The notes beneath the pieces were generated by a model, which searched no databases, was not told where the DNA came from, and was given only the letters and a program-made list of their open reading frames with translations. DNA of 64,000 nt from Muribaculaceae bacterium Isolate-037 (Harlan) (GTDB taxonomy: Bacteria; Bacteroidota; Bacteroidia; Bacteroidales; Muribaculaceae). Positions 54,402 through 62,029 of the stretch are shown piece by piece; the first letter of the stretch is position 1; each line of letters opens with the position of its first letter. The stretch lies in the NCBI GenBank assembly GCA_003762615.1, contig RIAZ01000013.1, positions 1 through 64,000 on the forward strand, written 5' to 3'. Made by a program: the position numbers and the translations under genes.

Positions 54402-54474
54402 CCCCGTCTCATAATCCCAAAGAACTAAGGCTCCGTCTCATAAAATTTCACGGTCTGTCTAATACGCAAAATTA
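54402..54474. repeat. CCGTCTCATAA direct repeats and orphan minus promoter
   Basis: CCGTCTCATAA occurs twice (54406 and 54432 areas), followed by a minus-strand TAATTTTG at plus 54467-54474. The promoter would read into the antisense of the lipoprotein gene; no gene follows it. The layout looks like the end of a decayed insertion element. Confidence 0.35.
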
Positions 54475-54545
54475 CAAAAAACAGATATGGAATGTTATAA
54501 AGTAATCTTCAAAAAAATAACTTGTGAAAAAATCTGTGTTGAATC

Positions 54546-54607
54546 AACCACCGCAGAACACGGAGATTAAATAAAAAACACTCCGTTCTCTGTGTGCTTT
54601 GTGGTGT
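54546..54607. repeat. CTCCGTG-type repeat, inside-out arrangement
   Basis: ACCACCGCAGAACACGGAG precedes CTCCGTTCTCTGTGTGCTTTG, so the arms are in the opposite order to the copies at 49181 and 50947. It separates the second convergent lipoprotein/glycosidase pair. Confidence 0.6.
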
Positions 54608-54616
54608 AATAATGGG

Positions 54617-55957
54617 TTATTTGAGGCGATAGAGGATGTAGCCGCCGGGGGAAAGGGTGCGCGTTTTGGAGGTTACTGGCTTACGCTTTCCTGTCGGTAG
54701 CATCTCTGTTATTTTTCGAGGATTTTGGAATTCTATTTGTATTGTCTGCGGATGTAGAGGATCATGGTTAACGATCATGATGTAATCCTTCCCTTTGTTG
54801 TGGAGATGAGATACCAGCACGCCCTCCGTTCCGGTCTCGAGTGTCTTGAAATATCCGAACTCCGGAGTATATGCCTTGGTGCCTGGATACGTCTTGCTGG
54901 TATGAACCACGTCAATTACTTTGCATCCGTAGAACACGTCGTTGAATGCTCGTATCTCATTGTTGACGTTACGCACACTGTACCATATCTCTGTCTTGTT
55001 GCCATCTATATCAATAGGTGCCGACAGATAATATTCTGAATACTTTGCGGTAGTGCCGGTTAGTGGTCCCTGCGGCGGTCGCTGTGTGTATGCCCAATAC
55101 ACAATCCCCTGCGCACCGTAAGCCAACGAGGAGAATGCCTCAAACCGCAGTTCCCCCTCCGTAGGTACCAGACGCCCGTTAGCCGTCCCGTCTGTAAGTG
55201 CAGCCGGAGTGACATCACCGCAATTATATGCGTATGGCATGCACATGCTATAGGTCCAGAACGGTCGTTCCGTAGTCTTCGCCTCATCATGGAAGAGTTG
55301 CATATATTTGAAGAAATCTGTGACGTTGACTATCGTCTTACCCTGCCGAGAGGCGATGGGATAGAAATCATACGACCATACCACAGGATGAAACATCTTC
55401 TGTATTAGTTTGAGATATTTATTATGCGATCCTGTCTCTCCGATATATTTCTTCTTCAATTCTTCATTTGTGCCGAAATCCACTGCAAGATTTATATAAG
55501 CCATGTGCTTGGGGTCAAGCTCACGCACTTTCTCATAGATATCCTTCAGCTCCGGGAGATAGCTGAATTTAGGCTCATCCCTCATCTCATAACCCGCTAA
55601 GAGGGGATTATCCTTATACATATTTACGAGTTGGCTCATCTCCTGCATCCCCTTCGAACCTTGGCAGATCACTATCTTCAGACCGGAGCCGGCGGCAGCC
55701 CGGAATCCTCTTGCTATGCAATCATCGGAATCGGCTATCGATACGGCATTGAAGCCGCACTCTGCCGCCTCCTTGAATCGGGCTTCTGTGATCTCCGACG
55801 TCTTGCCGGAATTGAAAGGGGTCTTCGCAAGGATTGTAATCCTTCCCGGTGTGGGTGCCTCTAACGGCGAATAGGGATTCGTGGCATCCGCCGTGAATGT
55901 CGGAGTTAAGAGAGACCCGGCTATGATAAGAGTATTCAGTATGTGAGGTAATTTCAT
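54617..55957 (-). CDS. TIM-barrel glycosidase-like protein, copy 2, secreted
   Basis: The 446-aa protein has a signal peptide (MKLPHILNTLIIAGSLLTPTFTADA, residues 1-25). The same barrel blocks as copy 1 follow: GRITILAKTPF, FNAVSIADSDDC, GYEMRDEP, FHPVVWSYDFYPI, PTEGELRFEAFSSLAYGAQG. A C-terminal beta domain ends GGYILYRL. It is probably exported, unlike copy 1. The DEP and YDFYP motifs resemble clan GH-A enzymes, but the catalytic pair cannot be fixed by eye. It has a minus-strand promoter at 55983-55990. Confidence 0.82.
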   Translation of the reverse strand: MKLPHILNTLIIAGSLLTPTFTADATNPYSPLEAPTPGRITILAKTPFNSGKTSEITEARFKEAAECGFNAVSIADSDDCIARGFRAAAGSGLKIVICQGSKGMQEMSQLVNMYKDNPLLAGYEMRDEPKFSYLPELKDIYEKVRELDPKHMAYINLAVDFGTNEELKKKYIGETGSHNKYLKLIQKMFHPVVWSYDFYPIASRQGKTIVNVTDFFKYMQLFHDEAKTTERPFWTYSMCMPYAYNCGDVTPAALTDGTANGRLVPTEGELRFEAFSSLAYGAQGIVYWAYTQRPPQGPLTGTTAKYSEYYLSAPIDIDGNKTEIWYSVRNVNNEIRAFNDVFYGCKVIDVVHTSKTYPGTKAYTPEFGYFKTLETGTEGVLVSHLHNKGKDYIMIVNHDPLHPQTIQIEFQNPRKITEMLPTGKRKPVTSKTRTLSPGGYILYRLK

Positions 55958-55982
55958 GTTAAGACTGATGTTTATGAGATTG

Positions 55983-55990
55983 CAAAGATA
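55983..55990 (-). promoter_or_regulatory. Promoter -7 of glycosidase copy 2
   Basis: Minus-strand TATCTTTG (plus CAAAGATA) matches TAnnTTTG, 26 bases before the start codon. Confidence 0.55.
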
Positions 55991-56265
55991 AGAAGTAGAT
56001 TTTACTTATCGATAATCGGCAGTTTGGAAATTGTAACATTTTATTTTCTATTCGTATAATGACGAAAGAGTGGAGAGTTTTAATATTAAATAAAATTAAG
56101 CAGTAAATAGTTGAGATGTAACGCCTTTGACGTGATTGAACGTTTTGATACATATTCTGAATACTGAATGTCATATTGATTGGAATAATAATGTTAATTT
56201 CGCAATAGAGAGATCCCGAAAAATTCATAAACAATTTCTATAAACGTTCTAACAAAAATACGTGA
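55991..56265. other. Divergent promoter region before GH115
   Basis: AT-rich DNA with no coding potential. A weak -7-like TAATTTCG at 56195-56202 may drive the GH115 gene. No operator or hairpin stands out. Confidence 0.4.
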
Positions 56266-58851
56266 ATGATTAAAAATCTAATTACCTCTTCCGTAGCACT
56301 GATGATCTCCTTTTCCGTGGTGGCAAAGGATCATGACATGTCGGTCGGCACATCATCTTCCGGCGACTCCGTTGCGGGTTTTACGATGATTTCTGAGAAT
56401 GGTTTGCCCTGCATAATCCTTGATCCGGATGATCAGAAGGGTGTGGGGATAGCAGTGAATAATTTTGCAGCCGACCTTAGGAACGTGTCGGGCAAGATGC
56501 CTGTGGTCTCTTCCGAGGTGAAGGGTCCGAAGGCGATAATTGTAGGCACTCTCGACAGCAAATTCATACGTCAGCTTGCCAAGGAGAAAAAGATCGACGT
56601 GTCCGGTCTCAAAGGTAAGACTGAGCAGTATCTTATCACTTTCGTAGATAACCCGATGCCGGGTGTGGAGGAGGCTGTCGTGATTGTCGGAAGCGATCGC
56701 CGTGGCACAATCTATGGCGTCTATGAGATGTCGGAACAGATCGGTGTCTCCCCCTGGTATTGGTGGGCGGACGTGCCGGTGGAGCATAAGGATAATCTGA
56801 TTCTCCGTAAAGGGGACTACACCAATGGCGAACCTGCCGTGAGATACCGCGGTCTGTTTCTTAATGATGAGGCTCCATGCCTGACGGGATGGGTGAAGAA
56901 TTATTTCGGTACTAATTATGGCGGTCATGAATTCTATGGTAAGGTTTTCGAACTCATATTGCGTCTGCGTGGCAACTATATGTGGCCTGCCATGTGGGGG
57001 TGGGCGTTCTATGCCGATGATCCGGCAAATAGCGACCTTGCCGATGAGATGGGCGTAATCATGGGCACATCGCACCACGAGCCGATGGCACGCAACCATC
57101 AGGAGTGGGCAAGGAAACGCAGTCAGTATGGCGCATGGGATTATGCCACCAATAAAGACACCATTGACAAGTTTTTCCGTGAGGGGATACGCCGGGTGAA
57201 GGATAAGGAGGATATAGTCACTATCGGAATGCGTGGCGACGGCGATGCTCCGATGGGTGGAGAAGAGGGGCATGACCATGAGTATGTTTCAAGAGACCGG
57301 GAGAATCTGCGCCTGCTGGAGAGGATTATCAGCAACCAGCGTAAGATCATAAAGGAGGAGACGGGTAAGTCGCCCGATAAGCATCCGCAGTTATGGGCTC
57401 TTTATAAGGAGGTGCAGAAGTATTACGACATGGGGCTGAAAGTGCCGGATGATGTGATAATCCTTCTTTCTGACGACAACTGGGGTAACGTGCGCCGTGT
57501 GCCCACGGATCAGGAGAGCAAGCATCCTGGTGGATTCGGTCTGTATTATCACGTGGATTACGTGGGTGCTCCACGCAATTCAAAATGGCTTAACGTGACG
57601 CCTATCCAGAATATGTGGGAGCAACTTAGTCTGGCTACCGAATATGGTGTGGATAAACTTTGGATACTCAACGTAGGCGATCTTAAACCGATGGAGTATC
57701 CCATCTCCCTCTTTATGGATATGGCTTGGAATCCTACCGCATACGATGCCTCAAACATCCTTGACCATACCGAAAAATTCTGTGCGCAGCAGTTTGGCGA
57801 GGATCAGTCTGCCGAGGCTGCACGCATATTGAATCTGTATAGCAAATATGCCGGACGTGTCACTCCCGAAATGCTCGACCGCACCACATATAATCTTGAA
57901 AGCGGTGAATGGCGCAATGTGCGTGCCGATTTCCTGATTCTTGAAGCAGAGGCGCAACGTCAGTATGACTCCCTTTCCCCGCAGTATCGTGATGCCTACA
58001 AGCAGATAATATTGTATCCCGTATCGGCTATGGCAAACTTGTATGATATGTATTATTCTCAGGCGATGAATCATAAATTGTATTCCGAGGGTAATCCTGA
58101 CTGCAACCTTTGGGCAGACCGTGTGGCGAAGACCTTTGCCAGGGATAAGGCTCTTTCCGACGACTATAACCATACCATGTCGGGAGGGAAATGGAACGGT
58201 ATGATGACGCAGAAGCATATTGGCTATACCTCTTGGAGTGATGATTTCCCGGAGGATGTGATGCCGGAGGTATTCCGTATTGATGATAGTAAGGCTCAGG
58301 GAGGCTACGTATATAGCGGCAAGGATGGAGTGGTCAGCATGGAGGCACCGCATTATTGGGATGCTGAGAACGCTGCGAATGCCGGATGGACGGTAATCCC
58401 TGACATGGGACGCACGCTTGGCGGCGTGACGCTTATGCCACGTAAGTCATCTACAGATAATGCATGTCTGCGCTACAAGATGCAACTTGATGAGCGACCC
58501 GATTCCGTTGATGTGCTGGTGGTGGTGAAATCCACGTTGGCATTCAGCCGCAAGTCCGGTCATCGTTTCGTCGTGGGCATAGAGGGTGGAGGCGAAGCGG
58601 AGGTTAACTTCAACCATGACCTTAACGAAGAGAATGGTAACGCCTACACAAGATTATACCCCACCGTGGCGCGTCGTGTTATCGAGAATAAGGTGAAACT
58701 CCCGGTGCCTGCAACTACCGACGGCAGTTATACCCTCTATCTGCGTCCGCTTGATCCGGGAGTGGTATTTGAGAAGATAGTGGTGGATTATGCCGGCGGC
58801 AATAAGCCCGGCTATCTCCACAATGAAGAGTCGCCCGTCAAGAGGAAATAA
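56266..58851 (+). CDS. GH115 family glycoside hydrolase (alpha-glucuronidase)
   Basis: GH115 enzymes remove (4-O-methyl)glucuronic acid from glucuronoxylan. The 861-aa protein has a signal peptide (ending near VVAKDHD) and an N-terminal small domain (residues 50-150, GIAVNNFAADLRNVSGKMP). The catalytic barrel follows: WYWWADVPVEH, YRGLFLNDEAPCLTGW, RLRGNYMWPAMWGWAFYAD, GVIMGTSHHEPMARNHQEW, YHVDYVGAPRNSKWLNVTP. Beta-sandwich domains occupy the C-terminus. The GTSHHEPM and NYMWPAMW motifs are hallmarks of the family. It forms a small carbohydrate cluster with the glycosidase-like genes to its left. Confidence 0.93.
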   Translation: MIKNLITSSVALMISFSVVAKDHDMSVGTSSSGDSVAGFTMISENGLPCIILDPDDQKGVGIAVNNFAADLRNVSGKMPVVSSEVKGPKAIIVGTLDSKFIRQLAKEKKIDVSGLKGKTEQYLITFVDNPMPGVEEAVVIVGSDRRGTIYGVYEMSEQIGVSPWYWWADVPVEHKDNLILRKGDYTNGEPAVRYRGLFLNDEAPCLTGWVKNYFGTNYGGHEFYGKVFELILRLRGNYMWPAMWGWAFYADDPANSDLADEMGVIMGTSHHEPMARNHQEWARKRSQYGAWDYATNKDTIDKFFREGIRRVKDKEDIVTIGMRGDGDAPMGGEEGHDHEYVSRDRENLRLLERIISNQRKIIKEETGKSPDKHPQLWALYKEVQKYYDMGLKVPDDVIILLSDDNWGNVRRVPTDQESKHPGGFGLYYHVDYVGAPRNSKWLNVTPIQNMWEQLSLATEYGVDKLWILNVGDLKPMEYPISLFMDMAWNPTAYDASNILDHTEKFCAQQFGEDQSAEAARILNLYSKYAGRVTPEMLDRTTYNLESGEWRNVRADFLILEAEAQRQYDSLSPQYRDAYKQIILYPVSAMANLYDMYYSQAMNHKLYSEGNPDCNLWADRVAKTFARDKALSDDYNHTMSGGKWNGMMTQKHIGYTSWSDDFPEDVMPEVFRIDDSKAQGGYVYSGKDGVVSMEAPHYWDAENAANAGWTVIPDMGRTLGGVTLMPRKSSTDNACLRYKMQLDERPDSVDVLVVVKSTLAFSRKSGHRFVVGIEGGGEAEVNFNHDLNEENGNAYTRLYPTVARRVIENKVKLPVPATTDGSYTLYLRPLDPGVVFEKIVVDYAGGNKPGYLHNEESPVKRK

Positions 58852-58881
58852 GTACAGATAAAACATAGACAGATACCACTA

Positions 58882-58925
58882 AAACAGATAACGCAAACTC
58901 CCGAATGAGCTTGCGTTATCTGTTT
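58882..58925. terminator. Bidirectional terminator GH115/beta-lactamase
   Basis: AAACAGATAACGCAA (58882-58896) pairs perfectly with TTGCGTTATCTGTTT (58911-58925) around a 14-nt loop, between convergent genes. Confidence 0.9.
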
Positions 58926-58954
58926 ATAACAGGTTGCGTTATCTGTCCGAATAA

Positions 58955-59008
58955 ATATTATCGGATGAATATTATCGCATGATATTATCGGGTGGTATTA
59001 TCGGATGA
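58955..59008. repeat. Tandem ATATTATCGGATGA repeats at beta-lactamase 3' end
   Basis: Four units of 13-14 bp (ATATTATCGGATGA, ATATTATCGCATGA, TATTATCGGGTGG, TATTATCGGATGA) run from 58955 and cover the last codons and stop of the beta-lactamase gene. Confidence 0.75.
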
Positions 59009-59954
59009 ATTGGAGTATGGATGTGGTGATGGATGCTATCAGTGAATCTGCCTGTGATTGTTCACCGGGATAGTCTTTCACGAGAATAGCCAGTGCCGTT
59101 TCCCTTCCGTCGGGCATTATGATGTAGCCGACATCGTTAATGGCTATGATTTCACCCCGTTCATTGGTGTAGCCGCTCCCTGTGCGATGATACAGGCGGG
59201 CACCGTCCACAGTAGCGACTCCCTCCATCATGCGGTCGGTGGCACTGACGCACTTACCCATCCATTGACGTATGGAATCCTGTTTCTCCTGCGATACGAT
59301 ACTATCCGTAAACACTCTCTTGACCAGTGCGGCACAGGAGAGGGGTGAGCTGTAATTGTCGTAGCTTATGGCATGGTCGCGTTGCATCTGACTCTCGGTG
59401 TATTGCAGTCTGAATGAATCCGGTATACCAAGATTGCGGATAAAGGAATCTGTGTGGCTTACAGATACGATACTGTCAAACAGTACGTTGCTGGCATTGT
59501 TGTCGCTGACGGTAAGGATGTATCGCATAAGTTCACCGACAGATATTTTCAGGTCGCCTTTAGGATAATCCTTCAGCATTGGGCTCCATGTGGTTTCTGA
59601 CAATTGGCTCCGCTGCAAGGTCATGATACTGTCAAGCGATTGATTACGGCTGTCAAGTTCATGAGCAACAGCAAGAGCCTCATGCAATTTAAACACGCTC
59701 ATGAGAGGGTAGCGCACATCATTATTAACAGCTACAGTATCCCCCTCCGAAGTGATGACTGCCACGCCCACCGTCCCCGGCACATCGCGCACCAGGCTGT
59801 CTACAAGTTGCTGCAATTCCTGCGCCTTATCCTCTTGCTCGGAAGATACGGTTTTATTCCCTCCGCAAGAAATCAGAGAAGAGATCGCCAAGACTTGAAG
59901 CACCAGTCTCCACTTGTTATTCTTGAAAATACTGATCGTTATCTGTTTAGTCAT
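58998..59954 (-). CDS. Class A beta-lactamase (subclass A2), lipoprotein
   Basis: This serine beta-lactamase of the CfxA/CblA/CepA-like A2 group hydrolyses beta-lactams. The motifs are SVFK (nucleophile Ser86, Lys89), SDN (150-152), the omega-loop glutamate in YTESQM (Glu187), and HRTGSG (Arg257-Thr-Gly). Most class A enzymes, including CfxA and CblA, have KTG here, so the Lys-to-Arg change is notable. A lipoprotein signal (lipobox LISC, Cys30) suggests anchoring in the periplasmic face of a membrane. Length 318 aa. Activity and spectrum cannot be told from sequence. Confidence 0.92.
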   Translation of the reverse strand: MTKQITISIFKNNKWRLVLQVLAISSLISCGGNKTVSSEQEDKAQELQQLVDSLVRDVPGTVGVAVITSEGDTVAVNNDVRYPLMSVFKLHEALAVAHELDSRNQSLDSIMTLQRSQLSETTWSPMLKDYPKGDLKISVGELMRYILTVSDNNASNVLFDSIVSVSHTDSFIRNLGIPDSFRLQYTESQMQRDHAISYDNYSSPLSCAALVKRVFTDSIVSQEKQDSIRQWMGKCVSATDRMMEGVATVDGARLYHRTGSGYTNERGEIIAINDVGYIIMPDGRETALAILVKDYPGEQSQADSLIASITTSILQFIR

Positions 59955-60023
59955 AATAATTGATATCTAAAAAAGATAATTTTAATATGAAGGGTTTTGG
60001 ATAAAAGTAGATACGCAAGAATA

Positions 60024-60068
60024 AAATATAAAAGGCAGATCGTTTAAACAAGTCTGCCTTTTATATTT
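60024..60068. terminator. Terminator, 16-bp perfect stem
   Basis: AAATATAAAAGGCAGA (60024-60039) is the exact complement of 60053-60068 around a 13-nt loop. It lies downstream of the leftward PurF-like gene. Confidence 0.9.
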
Positions 60069-60086
60069 GTATTTTCTATAGTTTGG

Positions 60087-61541
60087 TTACTTTTTCTCCT
60101 TGTGGCAGCCGCATGACTTGCAGGGATGGAAACGGCTGCTGCCATCGAAGCAGTGGGTGCAGAGACGGTTCTTGGGGAGTCCGATGGATTTTACAAGAAT
60201 CTCTATCGGATTAAACTTCAGAGAGGTGAGCCCGAACCGCTCACGTATCTTCTCTACGAGAGTGTTGTATTCCGGCGAACCGGTTGTTGCGTACTTATCG
60301 AGATTCTTGTTGGGATTCCCCTCCAGGTCGCCGATGATGCGGCGAGTCAGCAGTTCCATGTCGCTCTTCGATGAGGTGAAACCGATGAAGGGGCAGCTGT
60401 AGATCAGTGGAGGACACGCGATGCGGATATGCACCTCCTTTGCTCCAAGATCATAGAGATCCTTCACGTTGTCGGTCAGCTGTGTGCCGCGCACGATGGA
60501 GTCGTCGCAGAGAAGGGCACGCTGGTCATAAAGCATCGCACCGTTAGGCACGAGTTTCATCTTAGCCACAAGATTGCGTCGTGATTGGTCGGATGGTGTG
60601 AAGCTGCGTGGCCATGTGGGGGTATATTTAGAGATGCAGCGACGGTAGGGTATCCCTTTGCCGGCTGCGTAGCCCAAAGCCATGCCTACACCGGAATCCG
60701 GTATGCCGGCTGCGCAGTCCACTTCGCTCTCATCTGTCTGTCCCATCTCGAAACCCGACTTGAAGCGCATATCCTCCACGTTGGTGCCTTCGTAGGTGGA
60801 CGTGGGGAAGCCGTAGTATACCCATAGGAATGAGCATATCTGCATGTCGTCGCCTGCCGGAGTGATTACCTTCACGTCGTCGGCAGTGATCTCCACCACC
60901 TCTCCCGGACCAAGGTCGCGATAGTGTTCATATCCGAGATTCGGGAATGATGTTGACTCGGAAGCGGCGGCAAATCCCGTGCCGTTGATTTTCTTGCCGA
61001 GAATGATAGGGGTACGTCCGAGCTGGTCGCGTGCGGCGATGATGGAATTTTCTGTAAGTATCAGAAGTGAGCAGGAACCCTCTATGCGCTCAAACATGTG
61101 GGCGATACCCTCCGCAAACGTGCCATACTTGTTGATGAGGAGTGCCACAAGTTCAGTGGGGTTAGTACGCCCCGAACTTAATTCCCCGAAATGAGCACCC
61201 TCTTCCAGAAGCTCTTTCTCGAGCTGCTCAATGTTGTAGATCTTTGCTACCGTGACAATGGCAAATTTCCCGAGATGAGAGTTGATGACGATTGGCTGGG
61301 GATCATTGTCGCTGATCACCCCGATGCCGTAGTTGCCAGCAAACTTCTCAAGCTCATCCTCGAACTTTGTGCGGAAATAAGTGTTTTCGATACTGTGGAT
61401 GCTGCGGCAGAAACGATGACTTTCTGCATCGTAAGTCGCCATACCTGCACGGCGCGTCCCAAGATGTGAGTTGTAGTCAACTCCGTAAAACAGTTCGTTT
61501 CGGCAGGCATGCTTTGATGCTGCTCCGAAAAAACCTCCCAT
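60087..61541 (-). CDS. PurF-like protein lacking the nucleophile cysteine
   Basis: Amidophosphoribosyltransferase (PurF) makes 5-phosphoribosylamine from glutamine and PRPP. This 484-aa paralogue keeps the N-terminal Ntn-hydrolase layout (GGFFGAASKHAC, NSHLGTRRAGMATYD) and the PRPP-binding loop LLCDDSIVRGTQ. But the first residues are Met-Gly-Gly where PurF has the Met-Cys-Gly nucleophile, so glutamine hydrolysis by the usual mechanism should fail. The C-terminal end has an extra Cys-rich segment (LCTHCFDGSSRFHPCKSCGC) that could bind metal. It may use ammonia directly or have a regulatory role. It is not in a purine operon here. The family and missing cysteine are clear; function is inference. 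Confidence 0.85.
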   Translation of the reverse strand: MGGFFGAASKHACRNELFYGVDYNSHLGTRRAGMATYDAESHRFCRSIHSIENTYFRTKFEDELEKFAGNYGIGVISDNDPQPIVINSHLGKFAIVTVAKIYNIEQLEKELLEEGAHFGELSSGRTNPTELVALLINKYGTFAEGIAHMFERIEGSCSLLILTENSIIAARDQLGRTPIILGKKINGTGFAAASESTSFPNLGYEHYRDLGPGEVVEITADDVKVITPAGDDMQICSFLWVYYGFPTSTYEGTNVEDMRFKSGFEMGQTDESEVDCAAGIPDSGVGMALGYAAGKGIPYRRCISKYTPTWPRSFTPSDQSRRNLVAKMKLVPNGAMLYDQRALLCDDSIVRGTQLTDNVKDLYDLGAKEVHIRIACPPLIYSCPFIGFTSSKSDMELLTRRIIGDLEGNPNKNLDKYATTGSPEYNTLVEKIRERFGLTSLKFNPIEILVKSIGLPKNRLCTHCFDGSSRFHPCKSCGCHKEKK

Positions 61542-61570
61542 AGAAACTATTTTATTTAAGAATGATGCTG

Positions 61571-61578
61571 CAAAATTA
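61571..61578 (-). promoter_or_regulatory. PurF-like gene promoter -7 element
   Basis: Minus-strand TAATTTTG (plus CAAAATTA) matches TAnnTTTG, 30 bases before the ATG. Confidence 0.55.
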
Positions 61579-61601
61579 CAAAAAAAACTTCATACAAACA
61601 T

Positions 61602-61644
61602 AAAAATGGAGCCATCCTCCATTAAAAAATGGGAATGGCTCCAT
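61602..61644 (-). terminator. Terminator of efflux locus
   Basis: ATGGAGCCAT (61606-61615) pairs with ATGGCTCCAT (61635-61644). On the minus strand it is followed by TTTTTATG, so it ends the leftward RND/PG0541 transcript. Confidence 0.8.
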
Positions 61645-61721
61645 CTTAGGGCTTGCTTTTTGAATGACTTCTTTGAAGATTATAATCCGATGCAAGCCGG
61701 GAAAGACATGAGGTCGTGGTG

Positions 61722-62015
61722 TCATATTGTGTGCGTCACGGGCCATACGAATGCCCTTAGTCCGAGAAGAGGCTTGGACTCGTCGAGTGCCTTCAGTTTG
61801 TCGAGCACCGGCTGTAGACGATGGTCTTCGACTATGGTCAGTATGGCCCCTCCCAATGAGGGCCATGCATGGCTGCCATAATGAGGATCCCCCTTCACGC
61901 TCCCTCTTCCTTGCGTCTCGCCGAATGAGGTGAAACCACGGCAGGAGTTCTTCTCAAGGAGGTCTAAGATTGCCTCATGATGAGCCTGGTCGTAGGCTAT
62001 GAATATTGCTTGCAT
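61722..62015 (-). CDS. PG0541 family transporter-associated protein
   Basis: This 97-aa protein belongs to a small PII-like/transport-associated family found beside RND pumps in Bacteroidota. Features are MQAIFIAYDQAHHEAILDLL, GFTSFGETQGRGS and YGSHAWPSLGGAILTIVED, ending in GLRAFVWPV. The role is unproven; a regulatory ligand-binding function is inferred from the PII-like look. It starts 14 bp after the RND gene stop and is in the same direction, so co-transcribed. Confidence 0.88.
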   Translation of the reverse strand: MQAIFIAYDQAHHEAILDLLEKNSCRGFTSFGETQGRGSVKGDPHYGSHAWPSLGGAILTIVEDHRLQPVLDKLKALDESKPLLGLRAFVWPVTHTI

Positions 62016-62029
62016 ATTTTCGGGTTGGA

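Noticed and set aside
60087..61541. Ordinary purF
   Set aside because: The Met-Cys nucleophile is missing, and the C-terminal Cys-rich segment is extra.
61722..62015. Classical PII protein (GlnB/GlnK)
   Set aside because: Lacks the PII signature loops; matches the PG0541 transporter-associated pattern and sits beside an RND pump.
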